NCBI GenBank assembly: GCA_964598725.1
Contig: CAZRCW010000001.1
Span: 744,001-808,000, forward strand
Source of the DNA: JAGOTP01 sp964598725
Lineage (GTDB): Bacteria > Patescibacteriota > Patescibacteriia > 2-12-FULL-60-25
Direction of reading: 5' to 3'
Length of the DNA: 64,000 bases
Shown here: positions 25,717 through 34,410 of the stretch, piece by piece
Layout of the letters: the number at the start of each line of letters is the position of its first letter
How positions within the stretch are numbered: the first letter of the stretch is position 1
The notes under the pieces: model-generated
The model's database searches: none
Seen by the model: the letters and a program-made list of their open reading frames with translations, nothing else
Told to the model about the DNA's origin: nothing
Translations under genes and position numbers: made by a program

Positions 25717-28096
25717 CCTGACAGCGCGGATCCGCATGATCACGCCAACGGAAACGTAGCTCCATCTTCCCGTTCCACATCCCCAGACAAGCGGTGCTGT
25801 TATCGGATAGATCATGCCGTGTACTTCCCAAATCCAGATAGACGTCCTTGATCACAGTTGGCTGCTGCAAGAGGAGTGAGAGGCCTTCGGTAGCCGTCAG
25901 GGTTGTCTCTTGTGATCCGAATACACCTTCTGCTTCTTTGACGCTCTTTCCAAGATACTTCTCACCCGTCTGACAACGTAGCCAATAGGCTTCACCCGTC
26001 GCCTGTAACACCTTCATCTGCGCCGTTTGTTCATTGCCTTTGATCGCAACACCGAGAAGTTCAGCCAGATCAAGCACCGAGACACGCGCATCGACCAATA
26101 CGAGCGACGGGAACCGTACATCTTCAGGTAGCACGCTCATCGGAATAGTCGGAAGACTCCGTAAGTACTGCTCGAACGTTCGAGCGCCAGTTTTAGGACC
26201 AATCCCCGCTTCCCACAGGACACGGGCTTGGGAGGTTCGGAGCAGGCTGGCCTCAAGAACCGGTTCCTGCGCATTCAATGCATCAATCAACGCGCGCACT
26301 TCCATACCAACACCGATCCTCCCCTGCTGTTTGTACTGCACATCCGTCTGGATCAATGCAGCGATCAAATCGGTCGTCAGAGGCTGGGCACGTGGAACAA
26401 TCGGCAACTTCTTCTCTTGTTTCAGATCCTGCATCTGTTTAGATGTTGCTTTGGCGGATGGCAAGAGGAGCGACACCAAGAACCCGAGCAAGGCGAACAA
26501 GGCTCCGTACAAAAGCGATTCTTTGTTGGCATTCACCGTCGCCTGATGCCCGATCCGTGTGAGTTCGTCTTTGATCTGAACCGGGATCTCCTGTTGAATC
26601 TCCGCTCCCCCACCGAACTCGACGTTAGAGGTTTGGCTTTGCATGGCTTGGGAGATGGTTGGCTTGAGCGCCTCAGGAATGATCAGGCTCTCATTCACGC
26701 CTTTGATCAAGCCATTCCCCAAGGTAGCAATCAGAATCGTTCCGATAATGGCCGAACCAAGGGTCGAGCCGACCTGACGCAGCGTATTGTTCACGCCAGA
26801 GGCTTCTCCTGCCTGTTCAAGCGGCACCGCCGACAGCGTCAGGTTGTTGATCTGAGACATGACAAGCCCCATACCAATCCCGAACATAGCGAGACCCGGA
26901 ATCAAGTTCACCGCCGCCGTATCGACGTTTAACGTCAGACGTAACACCAGGTAAGCAGCGATATTGATCAACAGTCCAAGATTGATCAAGAGCTTCGGTT
27001 GAATTTTCTTCCCTAATGTCGCCGACAATGGGGCTACGATCAATAATGCTAAGGCCATTGGCAACAATGCGACACCCGTCTGGAACGCATTGAAGCCACG
27101 CACCGCTTGCAAAAAGACAGGCAGCGCGAAGATCAAGCCTGTTTGACCGAGCGATAAGACCACGGTAGTGCTTACACCTGCCGTAAACGGGCGATTCTGA
27201 AATAGCTTCATTGAAACCAGCGGCGTGTGCCCCAGACGTTCACGTCGTACTTCCCACCAGCCGAATCCGATCAGGATCAAAATGCCCAGCAAGATAAACA
27301 ACGGAACCACAGATAGATTTCCTGGAAGGTTGATGGCGTGATTGAAAGCAACGAATACAGCCTTTGCTTTCCACCAACCGTAGGTCGATGCTTCGATAAT
27401 TCCGAAAACAAACGACAACATACCCAAGGCGGATAACAACACGCCGACGAAGTCGAGCTCTTTCTTTTGTTTGTCATCACGTGATTCTGGAATCAAGACG
27501 GAACCGATCAAAAGCGCAACAATCACGACCAAGTTGATACGAAAACCCCAACGCCAGTTGTAATTTGTGGCAAGGTAGCCACCCAGAATCGGTCCAAGCG
27601 CCGCTGCCGCACCCGCAATCGCTCCCCAAATGCCAAAGGCAACCGCTCGGTCACGGCCACGGAAGTTCACGACGAGAAGAGAAGACGTCGCGGGCATCAT
27701 GAGCGCTGCACCGATGCCTTCGATAATCGCCTCACCCGCAATCAACATCTCAACGTTCGTGCTAATCGAAGCCAAAAAAGAACCAATCGCGAATAGCACC
27801 GCGCCAACCACGAACATCCGCTTACGGCCGAATAAGTCCCCCAACCGTCCACCGGTGATCGTCAGCGCGGCCAACGTCAACGAATAAGCCGTGATCACCC
27901 ACTGCATCTTTTGAATGGTGGTGTGAAGATCTCGAATGATCGACGATAAAGCGACGTTCAAAATCGTCGTATCGAGAATGATGATCGCGAGCGCTAACGA
28001 CAAGATCACCAACATCCCCCATTTTGGACGAGATGCGGCTACAGCACCACTCTGCACTGATTCTGATTGTTCGACAGGAAGTGAGACAGAAGCCAT
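25679..28096 (-). CDS. DHA2-type MFS efflux pump fused to a soluble C-terminal domain
   Basis: About 805 aa. The first 510 residues are a 14-helix EmrB/QacA-type drug:proton antiporter (ILDTTILNVALSSI; GGRLGDLFGRKRMF; ALGPILGGYLATNYNWRWGF). After LLFALLGFLVSLLLPSA comes about 260 residues of soluble sequence with no recognised domain, absent from ordinary family members. It ends with a Cys-containing region. It starts 1 bp after the MarR gene, which probably represses it. Confidence 0.85.
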   Translation of the reverse strand: MASVSLPVEQSESVQSGAVAASRPKWGMLVILSLALAIIILDTTILNVALSSIIRDLHTTIQKMQWVITAYSLTLAALTITGGRLGDLFGRKRMFVVGAVLFAIGSFLASISTNVEMLIAGEAIIEGIGAALMMPATSSLLVVNFRGRDRAVAFGIWGAIAGAAAALGPILGGYLATNYNWRWGFRINLVVIVALLIGSVLIPESRDDKQKKELDFVGVLLSALGMLSFVFGIIEASTYGWWKAKAVFVAFNHAINLPGNLSVVPLFILLGILILIGFGWWEVRRERLGHTPLVSMKLFQNRPFTAGVSTTVVLSLGQTGLIFALPVFLQAVRGFNAFQTGVALLPMALALLIVAPLSATLGKKIQPKLLINLGLLINIAAYLVLRLTLNVDTAAVNLIPGLAMFGIGMGLVMSQINNLTLSAVPLEQAGEASGVNNTLRQVGSTLGSAIIGTILIATLGNGLIKGVNESLIIPEALKPTISQAMQSQTSNVEFGGGAEIQQEIPVQIKDELTRIGHQATVNANKESLLYGALFALLGFLVSLLLPSAKATSKQMQDLKQEKKLPIVPRAQPLTTDLIAALIQTDVQYKQQGRIGVGMEVRALIDALNAQEPVLEASLLRTSQARVLWEAGIGPKTGARTFEQYLRSLPTIPMSVLPEDVRFPSLVLVDARVSVLDLAELLGVAIKGNEQTAQMKVLQATGEAYWLRCQTGEKYLGKSVKEAEGVFGSQETTLTATEGLSLLLQQPTVIKDVYLDLGSTRHDLSDNSTACLGMWNGKMELRFRWRDHADPRCQVTSKRVVSDSRP

Positions 28097-28097
28097 A

Positions 28098-28541
28098 TTA
28101 GGAAGAGGAAGCATCTAGATGAGCAGATAAGTTCTGGAGAATCGATTGTAGTTGGCGCTGATCTTTGGAACTGAGCGACGCGATCATCCTTTCAGCTAAC
28201 TTGTGCTTAAGTCGCATGGTTACCTCGAACTGTTTGGTTGCCTGTGCTGAAAGGCTGAGGCGGAAGACGCGTCGATCGTGTGTATCTTGTACGCGGGTGA
28301 GCCAATCTTTACGGCACAGTCGGCTGATTAACGCATTGACGGAAGCCTTCGTAATACCGAGTTCTTTCACCAGATCCCCCATCGGAACCGCCGGATGCGC
28401 CTGAATAAACCGTAAGGCTCGCATCTGCTGGATGGTCAATTCATGGACATCTGATCCGGCATTCGCCCACAAGCGGGCATGTAATCGCTGCTGGATTAGT
28501 TGCAGCAAATTGGCTATATCTTGCGCAGAAGTCGCTTTCAT
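28098..28541 (-). CDS. MarR-family transcriptional regulator
   Basis: 147 aa winged-helix repressor. The recognition region MGDLVKELGITKASVNALISRLCRKDWLTRVQDTHDRRVFRLSL shows the typical helix-turn-helix and the wing with the conserved DxRxxxxxLT-like pattern. MarR proteins are released from DNA by small phenolic or drug ligands. The efflux gene is next in the operon and a palindromic operator overlaps the promoter, so autorepression of both is likely. Confidence 0.92.
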   Translation of the reverse strand: MKATSAQDIANLLQLIQQRLHARLWANAGSDVHELTIQQMRALRFIQAHPAVPMGDLVKELGITKASVNALISRLCRKDWLTRVQDTHDRRVFRLSLSAQATKQFEVTMRLKHKLAERMIASLSSKDQRQLQSILQNLSAHLDASSS

Positions 28542-28547
28542 AGAATA

Positions 28548-28588
28548 GTTCGATAATCGAACTTATCTCAGTCCAAGGGATCCGTCAA
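28548..28588 (-). promoter_or_regulatory. MarR operon promoter and operator
   Basis: Minus-strand promoter TTGACG (28583-28588), 17 bp, TAAGTT (28560-28565). A perfect dyad GTTCGATAATCGAAC at 28548-28562 overlaps the -10 box and start point, the ideal place for MarR repression. Confidence 0.8.
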
Positions 28589-28599
28589 CTCGACCCACT

Positions 28600-28635
28600 G
28601 TCAAAAACACCCGGGATAAACCAGGTGTTTTTGAC
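28600..28635. terminator. Intrinsic terminator
   Basis: Perfect stem GTCAAAAACACC / GGTGTTTTTGAC with a 12-nt loop, between the MarR operon promoter and the DoxX gene end. Confidence 0.88.
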
Positions 28636-28662
28636 TCTCCGCCCTAACGAACATTGTAATAA

Positions 28663-29046
28663 TCAATTCTTTTTCTGCTTCAGCCGCTGATCTAACGTCC
28701 AGGCGTCTGGCTCGTTTAGAGCAACCGAGATTGTTCCTAGCGCTAAAACACCATCACGCATGCCAATCGCTCCTCCAGCCGAGACGGCGATCCCGAGTAG
28801 ATGTAGGCCCAAGACGGCTGACACGAACCGGGTATAGACACCCAACAGCATCGCTATCGCCAAACAAACTTCTAACCAGCCGTTCAGACGAATCAGCATC
28901 TCTCCCGGAATCGGCAGATAGCCCGTCCAAACCGGTAAGAAGCTGAGCCAGGCGCTTGGTTCAACCAATTGCTGGATACCGAACCAGAGAAACAAGCCGA
29001 CCAATGACCAGCGCCAGAGCACTCGTCCAACGAGCGGAAGATTCAT
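28663..29046 (-). CDS. DoxX-like membrane protein
   Basis: 127 aa with four hydrophobic segments. The N-terminal pattern RWSLVGLFLWFGIQQLVEPSAW and the later NGWLEVCLAIAMLLG fit the DoxX/SURF4-like group. Such proteins occur in redox and thiol stress membrane complexes. The cytochrome b5-like gene lies just upstream (22 bp), which may be meaningful. Confidence 0.68.
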   Translation of the reverse strand: MNLPLVGRVLWRWSLVGLFLWFGIQQLVEPSAWLSFLPVWTGYLPIPGEMLIRLNGWLEVCLAIAMLLGVYTRFVSAVLGLHLLGIAVSAGGAIGMRDGVLALGTISVALNEPDAWTLDQRLKQKKN

Positions 29047-29068
29047 AGAAAGCGTACCGCGCTTATGT

Positions 29069-29455
29069 TTATTGAAGAGTTCCGATTTTCAAGAGCACCA
29101 ACGCGGCGTTTGGCTGACGTGAGCTGCCATGTTGGCGCTGAAAGGCCGCCGTTCCGTCCGTTCCGCACATCCCTTGAATCGGCCCTGGACCACCTGGATG
29201 ACGACTGATCCACGAGGTGAGGTCGTAGACACCTCCGTTGATCGTCGACCAGCAATTCGCTGGGGTGTTGTGCGTTTGAACATCCGCCAAAGAGTACATA
29301 CCCACCACTGTTCCCTGCGTTCCAGTCTGTGAAGAAGAAGTCGTAGTCGTCGCCGTATCGAGCTGCATAACGGGACGATTTTGATAGACGATCCAACCAG
29401 CACCAACAACCAAGACAACGGCGATGAGGATTCCGATGAGCGTTTTTGTATTCAT
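29069..29455 (-). CDS. Membrane-anchored cytochrome b5-like heme protein
   Basis: 128 aa. An N-terminal membrane helix (IGILIAVVLVVGAGWIVY) and a Ser/Thr linker are followed by a cytochrome b5 domain of about 75 residues: YSLADVQTHNTPANCWSTI, VYDLTSWISRHPGGPGPI, then QRQHGSS. The first heme-ligand His is in HPGG and the second probably in RQHG. It faces outside the membrane. Electron partners are unknown. Confidence 0.85.
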   Translation of the reverse strand: MNTKTLIGILIAVVLVVGAGWIVYQNRPVMQLDTATTTTSSSQTGTQGTVVGMYSLADVQTHNTPANCWSTINGGVYDLTSWISRHPGGPGPIQGMCGTDGTAAFQRQHGSSRQPNAALVLLKIGTLQ

Positions 29456-29514
29456 ATAGAGATTATCGTACTAAAGATCTATTACCTTTGCTAGCCAACT
29501 CGGATAATCCCTGC

Positions 29515-29904
29515 TTAGGCAGGGATGGTTTCGACTAAAATAGAGTTTCCTTCTTGGTCGAAGTAGACGCAGGTTTTCTCTTGAGTGTTGGTTACCCACT
29601 TTTGGACACCGGCTTTAGCCGCCTCTTGGCAGAAGGTTACATAGTCTGTTTGACCTGCTTGATGCGCCTTAAGACACACTCGAAATGTATCAAGGTCGGC
29701 TTTTTCTGCGATCCGTAGACCCGAATAGACCGCCGGCGACTCTAAACGATCCCCATCCATGCTGATATACAGGGTATGACCATCGATCACATACGTATCG
29801 TAGCGAGAAACGCCGAGCTTGATCAGCTCTTTGATATAAGCCGGGAAATCGGCGCCGGTCTTGACCTTGGCATGGGCTTCTTTGATTTGCTCGAGGGTAA
29901 ACAT
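29515..29904 (-). CDS. DUF1398 family protein
   Basis: 129 aa with the family N-terminus MFTLEQIKEAHAKVKTGADFP and the following LGVSRYDTYVIDGHTLY. DUF1398 (YbcV-like) proteins were once noted as phage-envelope-related; function unknown and cytoplasmic. Single gene, ACTATG start, terminator upstream of the next gene. Confidence 0.82.
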   Translation of the reverse strand: MFTLEQIKEAHAKVKTGADFPAYIKELIKLGVSRYDTYVIDGHTLYISMDGDRLESPAVYSGLRIAEKADLDTFRVCLKAHQAGQTDYVTFCQEAAKAGVQKWVTNTQEKTCVYFDQEGNSILVETIPA

Positions 29905-29962
29905 AGTTCTCCAGAACAGGAAAGGAATAGATTCGTTCGTTCTAGAGTAGCAGATCTGTTTA

Positions 29963-29998
29963 AAACAAAAAGACCGGCCAGAGCCGGTCTTTTTGTTT
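29963..29998. terminator. Intrinsic terminator
   Basis: AAACAAAAAGACCGGC / GCCGGTCTTTTTGTTT with a CAGA loop; it overlaps the stop of the SRPBCC gene. Confidence 0.93.
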
Positions 29999-30449
29999 AA
30001 GCTTCCGCCAACGCTTTAAGCCTAACGAGCGCTTTTTCCCAGGCTGTTCGCATATACTCTTGTTCACTCTCTGCCGTATCCAGATCGACCGTGAGCTCAG
30101 TTCCACTATCACGTTCAGTGAATGTGTAATTTTCATGAGCTCCGGCCCAATCTTGTATCTTGTCGCTTTCAATATCCTCAATTCCGTCTTCGACCATGCC
30201 GAGATGCTCAATCGACACGAATTCGGGTTGACGGCTCTCGACGATCCGACTCACCATCCCACCCTCCCCTTTCCCATCTTTACCTGGAGCAAGAAACAGA
30301 ATCTTAGAACCCTGTTCCCAACCGCCTTTGTAATAAGAGCCAGCCATAAAGACGCTCGTCCACTCACGATAGGTTTTGTCTGAGAGCATCACGTCCCAGA
30401 CTTTTTCGCGGGAAGCGTGGATGAAGGTCGAGAAACGGAGCTTAACCAT
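29997..30449 (-). CDS. SRPBCC (AHSA1-like) domain protein
   Basis: 150 aa. The N-terminal strand-helix motif FSTFIHASREKVWDVMLSDKTYREW and the C-terminal helix EQEYMRTAWEKALVRLKAL fit the START-like SRPBCC fold that binds hydrophobic ligands or acts as a co-chaperone. The start at 30449 removes a 50-residue stretch that overlaps the small membrane protein gene upstream. Confidence 0.85.
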   Translation of the reverse strand: MVKLRFSTFIHASREKVWDVMLSDKTYREWTSVFMAGSYYKGGWEQGSKILFLAPGKDGKGEGGMVSRIVESRQPEFVSIEHLGMVEDGIEDIESDKIQDWAGAHENYTFTERDSGTELTVDLDTAESEQEYMRTAWEKALVRLKALAEA

Positions 30450-30469
30450 ACGCGTTCCTCTAGCGTTTT

Positions 30470-30571
30470 TTAGCGGAAAAACAAGAAGTAGATAATAATG
30501 GCGACGATAATCCCACCACCCAAGAACCATGAGATCAGCGACGCTTTGAAGAAGTCTCCAATGCCAGCCAT
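30470..30571 (-). CDS. 33-aa single-pass membrane microprotein
   Basis: A short reading frame of 33 codons: N-terminal amphipathic MAGIGDFFKASLISWFLG, then a hydrophobic helix (GGIIVAIIIYFLFF) and a terminal Arg. It lies in the gap before the SRPBCC gene on the same strand with U at -1. Size, hydrophobic pattern and placement support a real small membrane protein; conservation is not tested. Confidence 0.55.
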   Translation of the reverse strand: MAGIGDFFKASLISWFLGGGIIVAIIIYFLFFR

Positions 30572-30638
30572 AAAGAGGGGTATTTAGGAATAAGTCCAAC
30601 TTAGGTAGCTTACCTCTATTCTCTCCAGAGGGAAACCA

Positions 30639-30890
30639 CTAGGCCAACATTTCGTTCAAGCTATTGTTTTTATGCAAGGCGCGCAGTTCTTCGTAGCCAC
30701 CGATACATTCATCACCAATCAAAATAATCGGTACAGTTTGCCAGTGGTACTTTTCGATCAATTGATCGCGGAGGTTGTCGTCGAACGCGAGATCGACCTC
30801 TTCATACGGCAACTGTAATTCATACAACAAACGCTTGGCGGCCAAACAATAGGTACAAAAGGGTGAACTATAGACGGTAATTTTTTTCAT
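30639..30890 (-). CDS. Glutaredoxin
   Basis: 83 aa with active site CTYC (C12 and C15, VYSSPFCTYCLAAKR), cis-Pro TVPIILIG and the GGYEEL glutathione-side motif. A thiol-disulfide or glutathione-dependent reductant. The start at 30890 (ACTATG) gives the standard N-terminus MKKITVYSS. The thioredoxin-reductase-like gene lies about 550 bp upstream. Confidence 0.93.
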   Translation of the reverse strand: MKKITVYSSPFCTYCLAAKRLLYELQLPYEEVDLAFDDNLRDQLIEKYHWQTVPIILIGDECIGGYEELRALHKNNSLNEMLA

Positions 30891-30935
30891 AGTGTGTTTT
30901 GAGCGTTCTCGTATCATGCCGCAGATGTCAGAAAT

Positions 30936-30968
30936 ACAAAAGAGGCTGCTCGCGGCAGCCTCTTTTGT
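30936..30968. terminator. Intrinsic terminator
   Basis: ACAAAAGAGGCTGC / GGCAGCCTCTTTTGT with a TCGC-type loop, after the DoxX-like gene. Confidence 0.93.
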
Positions 30969-30977
30969 AGAAGACAC

Positions 30978-31352
30978 TTAGGCTTTCTTACCTGCCTGCA
31001 GCTTATCGAACGAAATGTAGGACACAACCAAGATAACGCAGAAGACGAGAGGCAAAATCGCCATCGTCGTCAGCCCGTCGACCGCCAAGAAGCTTATGAA
31101 GGCGGCTAAGAAATCGATCCCGAACCCGGCGTAGGCCCATTCCTTCACCCGACGTGGAACCTGAGGAATGACTAAGGCGAGCGAGCCAAGCACTTTAAAA
31201 CCCATCAGCATGGTCCCAAAGTACATTGGGTACCCGAGGTGGCGGATCCCTTCTTTGGCGAGCTCCGTGTGCGACGTAAGAGCGGACATGACCCCTTCAA
31301 ACAAGAAGATGATGATGACCGTGACCCAAAACAAAACCTTATACTTTTTCAT
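30978..31352 (-). CDS. DoxX-like family membrane protein
   Basis: About 124 aa with four membrane helices. The motif LGYPMYFGTMLMGFKVLGSLALVIP is typical of the DoxX-like group PF13564. The role is unknown; members often accompany redox enzymes, as here (glutaredoxin downstream, thioredoxin-reductase-like upstream). Start 31352 has TCTATG. Confidence 0.75.
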   Translation of the reverse strand: MKKYKVLFWVTVIIIFLFEGVMSALTSHTELAKEGIRHLGYPMYFGTMLMGFKVLGSLALVIPQVPRRVKEWAYAGFGIDFLAAFISFLAVDGLTTMAILPLVFCVILVVSYISFDKLQAGKKA

Positions 31353-31421
31353 AGAGGAAAGAAAAAGACACAAGAATGAGTAAACGATAATAGAATACTT
31401 GTTTTTGTCTGTTTTTGCAAC

Positions 31422-32336
31422 TTATACAAGCGGCGAGCCTTCGCGTAGATCATGGTCAGCCGCAATCGCTGCCGTTGAGCCCTCGTAGGCTGCCGTCACA
31501 ATTTGATGAGCCGTTTCACTGGTCAAGTCCCCTGCCGCATACACGAAGGGAACGTTCGTGCGTTTGTTGATGTCCGTCTTGATATAGCCCTTACCCTCTA
31601 AGATCACCCCCAACTGCTGAGCGAGTTCAACATTCGGGAAATAGCCTTGGCGACTGAAGATCACATCTGCCTTCACACAGATCCCGTTATCCAGGCAGAT
31701 CTGTTCGACCTGACCTTTCTTGCCAATCACCTTCTCGATACTTCCCCACTCAATTTTGATCTTGGCTTTCTTAAGCGCTTTTCGTTTCAGATCGGAAATC
31801 TTATCACCGGTTTCTGCGCAGTTCGTCAGGAACACGAGATCGTTGGTGTACGTCTTAAGACGTAGACAGGTTGCAACCGCTTCATCATCAAAGCCAATTA
31901 CCGCAACGCGCTTGCCTTGGGTCTTATAGCCATCACACAACAAACACCAATACAAAGACCGACCGATGTACCGCTCTGATCCGATAAACGCTGGGAAATG
32001 ATCCTTCACTCCCGCGCATAGGATGACCGCTCGTCCTTTATAGGATCCATTATTCCCTTTGAACGAGAAGCCCGTCTTGATTTTCTTCACCGAAACGATC
32101 TCATCCTCAGTGAACTCCGCACCGAACTTCTCGGCTTGTTTTTTGCCGTTCTCTCGCAACTTTCGAGCGGAGATGCCTTTTGGGAAACCAAGATAGTTCT
32201 CGTTCACTTGTCCGTGACTCCAACGTCCCTTCCCCTTATCGATCACTAAAACCGATCGCAGAGCACGGCCGGCATAGATTGCCGCCGATAAACCGGCTGG
32301 CCCGCCTCCCACCACAATCAGATCGTACGTTCGCAT
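31422..32336 (-). CDS. Thioredoxin reductase-like FAD/NAD(P) oxidoreductase
   Basis: 304 aa with FAD motif GGGPAGLSAAIYAGRA at 10-25 and redox-active Cys pair C131-x-x-C134 (WCLLCDG; CATC in classical TrxB). The second nucleotide motif is VAVIGFDDEAVA instead of GGGDSA, and the C-terminal FAD motif is VYAAGDLTSETAHQI. It should reduce a thioredoxin or glutaredoxin-like partner, but the altered NADPH site suggests a different reductant or partner. Confidence 0.86.
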   Translation of the reverse strand: MRTYDLIVVGGGPAGLSAAIYAGRALRSVLVIDKGKGRWSHGQVNENYLGFPKGISARKLRENGKKQAEKFGAEFTEDEIVSVKKIKTGFSFKGNNGSYKGRAVILCAGVKDHFPAFIGSERYIGRSLYWCLLCDGYKTQGKRVAVIGFDDEAVATCLRLKTYTNDLVFLTNCAETGDKISDLKRKALKKAKIKIEWGSIEKVIGKKGQVEQICLDNGICVKADVIFSRQGYFPNVELAQQLGVILEGKGYIKTDINKRTNVPFVYAAGDLTSETAHQIVTAAYEGSTAAIAADHDLREGSPLV

Positions 32337-32342
32337 AGAGGA

Positions 32343-33152
32343 TTAATTACAAGCCGAGACCTTCCCTGTCTCAAACCCTTTGTTAAAGGCAGCTACCCGC
32401 TCAGCCGATGAACCATGCGTCCACGTTTCTGGCTGCACTCGTCCGTTTACAGCTTCCTGAATGCGATCATCGCCCACCGCAGCGGCAGCATCCAAGGCTT
32501 CGTTGATTTCACCCGGTTCAAAGACACCCAAATCACGAATGGAGTAGGCCCAAAGTCCGGCGAAGCAATCCGCTTGGAGCTCGGTTTTGATGGAAGCTGC
32601 GTTATCTCCGCTCTCATCTAATGTTCCGAGAAGATTTTGCACATGATGGCCGACTTCGTGACCGATCACATAGGCCTGCGCCACGTCACCTCCCTTGGCA
32701 TGAAAGCGAGTTGTCAGCTCATCGAAGAAGGTTTCGTCTAAGTAGATCGTTCGATCAAGCGGACAGTAGTGCGGCCCAGCGTCCGCCGTCGCCCCACCAC
32801 AGGCTGAATCGGTTGATCCTCGGAACAGAACGAGTTTCGGCGCCGTGTAGGCTTTAGCATTCTGTGAGAAGACATTCGACCAGAGATCATTGTTTGAGCC
32901 GAGAACAGTCGAAGCGAACACTTCGTAGCTATCCTGCCCTTCAAAGTCTTGTGTTTTATACGTTTGCTGCGGCTGGATTTGGGTATTCTCTAACGTGTTC
33001 AGCACGTCGGTCGCGTTCCCTCCACTGAGGAGCTGAAAAGCGACAATCACGAGTACACCAATAACTCCTACCCCTCCCCCAATCGCCGTCGGACCAAAGC
33101 CTCGACGATCCTCGACACTTCCTCGACTGTTCAAGTTGTCCCAATTTGCCAT
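32343..33152 (-). CDS. YpfJ-family neutral zinc metallopeptidase
   Basis: About 269 aa. The N-terminal leader RRGFGPTAIGGG and a membrane helix (GVGVIGVLVIVAFQLLSGG) are family features. The zinc motif is HEVGHHVQNLLG, with the following QADCFAGLWA supplying the third ligand region. Extracytoplasmic peptidase of unknown substrate. Start 33152 (TCTATG) gives the standard MANWDNLNSRGS N-terminus. Confidence 0.92.
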   Translation of the reverse strand: MANWDNLNSRGSVEDRRGFGPTAIGGGVGVIGVLVIVAFQLLSGGNATDVLNTLENTQIQPQQTYKTQDFEGQDSYEVFASTVLGSNNDLWSNVFSQNAKAYTAPKLVLFRGSTDSACGGATADAGPHYCPLDRTIYLDETFFDELTTRFHAKGGDVAQAYVIGHEVGHHVQNLLGTLDESGDNAASIKTELQADCFAGLWAYSIRDLGVFEPGEINEALDAAAAVGDDRIQEAVNGRVQPETWTHGSSAERVAAFNKGFETGKVSACN

Positions 33153-33197
33153 AGAGGTTGTTAAGAGTGATCGTTTGACTGTAACGCGGAACGAAAA

Positions 33198-33224
33198 GAG
33201 GAGCAAGCCTTCTGCTCGCTCCTC
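33198..33224. terminator. Intrinsic terminator
   Basis: GAGGAGCAAGC / GCTCGCTCCTC with a CTTCT loop (one mismatch) between the AI-2E and peptidase genes. Confidence 0.75.
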
Positions 33225-33242
33225 TGTTTCAACGAAATCGCT

Positions 33243-34253
33243 CTAAGCCTCTACCCGCCCCTTGTGAATTACACTCAACGTATAGAGCAAGCTGACCGCC
33301 AAGGGACCGATTAAAAGTCCGATCGGACCAAGCAGTGCGATACCACCTAAGACGGCGAACAAAATAAACAGCGGTGGAATACTGATGCGGTTTCCAACAA
33401 TGATTGGACTCAAGAAGTTATCGATCGTCCCGACTAAGAAGATCGCCCAGGCAGCTAAACCGATTGCTCCCCAGGTGTTTCCGGTCGTCGCAAGAAAGAT
33501 CACAGCTGGGACAGAAACGAAGGCGGTACCGATTGTTGGCAGAAGCGATGCGATCATCGCGACCAATCCCCACAGCGCCGGGTTCGGAACACCGAAAATG
33601 GCGAGACCAACCCCCATCAACACGCCTTGAATAAGAGCGATCGTGAGGTAGCCTTTGATTACGCCATTGATCGCGAGCGCGAGCTTCGACAAAATCTTCT
33701 CATCATCCCGATCGGGCAGCGGACTATATCGAACCAAGTCCTTCACCCAACGTGGTCCGTCCTTCAGAAAGTAAAACAAGCTGATGAACATCAAAATCAC
33801 TCCCAGCAGCAGCGACACCGTCGAGGTGAAGACGTTGGCGATGTTCTGCGTCAAAAAAGATACAGCGTCCGAAGCACGTTCACGCAGATCGAATGAGAAG
33901 CCTTGCGGCAGAATGCGCTGCAACGACGCGTTCAAGGTATTGAAGAATGAGTCTGCTCCCTGACCAGCTAGCAACTCGCGATAGACGCTCTGCGATTGAT
34001 GGAAGACTAATGTCCCGATCCCAACCAATGGGATACCGATCGCGATAATGAACAAGAAGACAACTAAAAGTGCAGCCAGTCCAGCCGGGATTTTCTTCGC
34101 CCGTAACCACTCAAACACCGGATAGAGCACGACCGCAAATGAAGCACCTAAGATCAGAACAGCGAGAAACGGTCGGAAGATCAACGCCACCAAGACAAAC
34201 GTCAAGAAGAACAGGGCAAAGAAGAACCATTTGGCGGTAGCGGGAGATTTCAT
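33243..34253 (-). CDS. AI-2E family transporter (PF01594)
   Basis: 336 aa with about eight hydrophobic segments. Typical motifs are FRPFLAVLILGASFAVVLYPVFEWL near the N-terminus, VKGYLTIALIQGVLMGVGLAIFGVPNPALWGLVAM in the middle and IPPLFILFAVLGGIALLGPIGLLIGPL near the end. The family includes exporters of autoinducer-2 and Na+/H+ antiporters; substrate not predictable. Confidence 0.9.
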   Translation of the reverse strand: MKSPATAKWFFFALFFLTFVLVALIFRPFLAVLILGASFAVVLYPVFEWLRAKKIPAGLAALLVVFLFIIAIGIPLVGIGTLVFHQSQSVYRELLAGQGADSFFNTLNASLQRILPQGFSFDLRERASDAVSFLTQNIANVFTSTVSLLLGVILMFISLFYFLKDGPRWVKDLVRYSPLPDRDDEKILSKLALAINGVIKGYLTIALIQGVLMGVGLAIFGVPNPALWGLVAMIASLLPTIGTAFVSVPAVIFLATTGNTWGAIGLAAWAIFLVGTIDNFLSPIIVGNRISIPPLFILFAVLGGIALLGPIGLLIGPLAVSLLYTLSVIHKGRVEA

Positions 34254-34326
34254 AGGGACGTTTTGATAGGACGAATACCTACGAAGTGTACCATGTCGTC
34301 TTACGAGTAAGAAAGACGACTATCTG

Positions 34327-34356
34327 TTGGCAAATCAAAGGAAATATGATTAGATT
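34327..34356 (+). promoter_or_regulatory. Promoter of GC-rich cassette 3
   Basis: TTGGCA at 34327-34332, about 18 bp, TAGATT at 34351-34356. The leader has a small hairpin GGGTGC..CACCC just before GAGGAG. Confidence 0.6.
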
Positions 34357-34410
34357 ATTTCGCCGAAACGTGGGTGCGGCACCCCTATCACCCAACGAGG
34401 AGCATTCACC

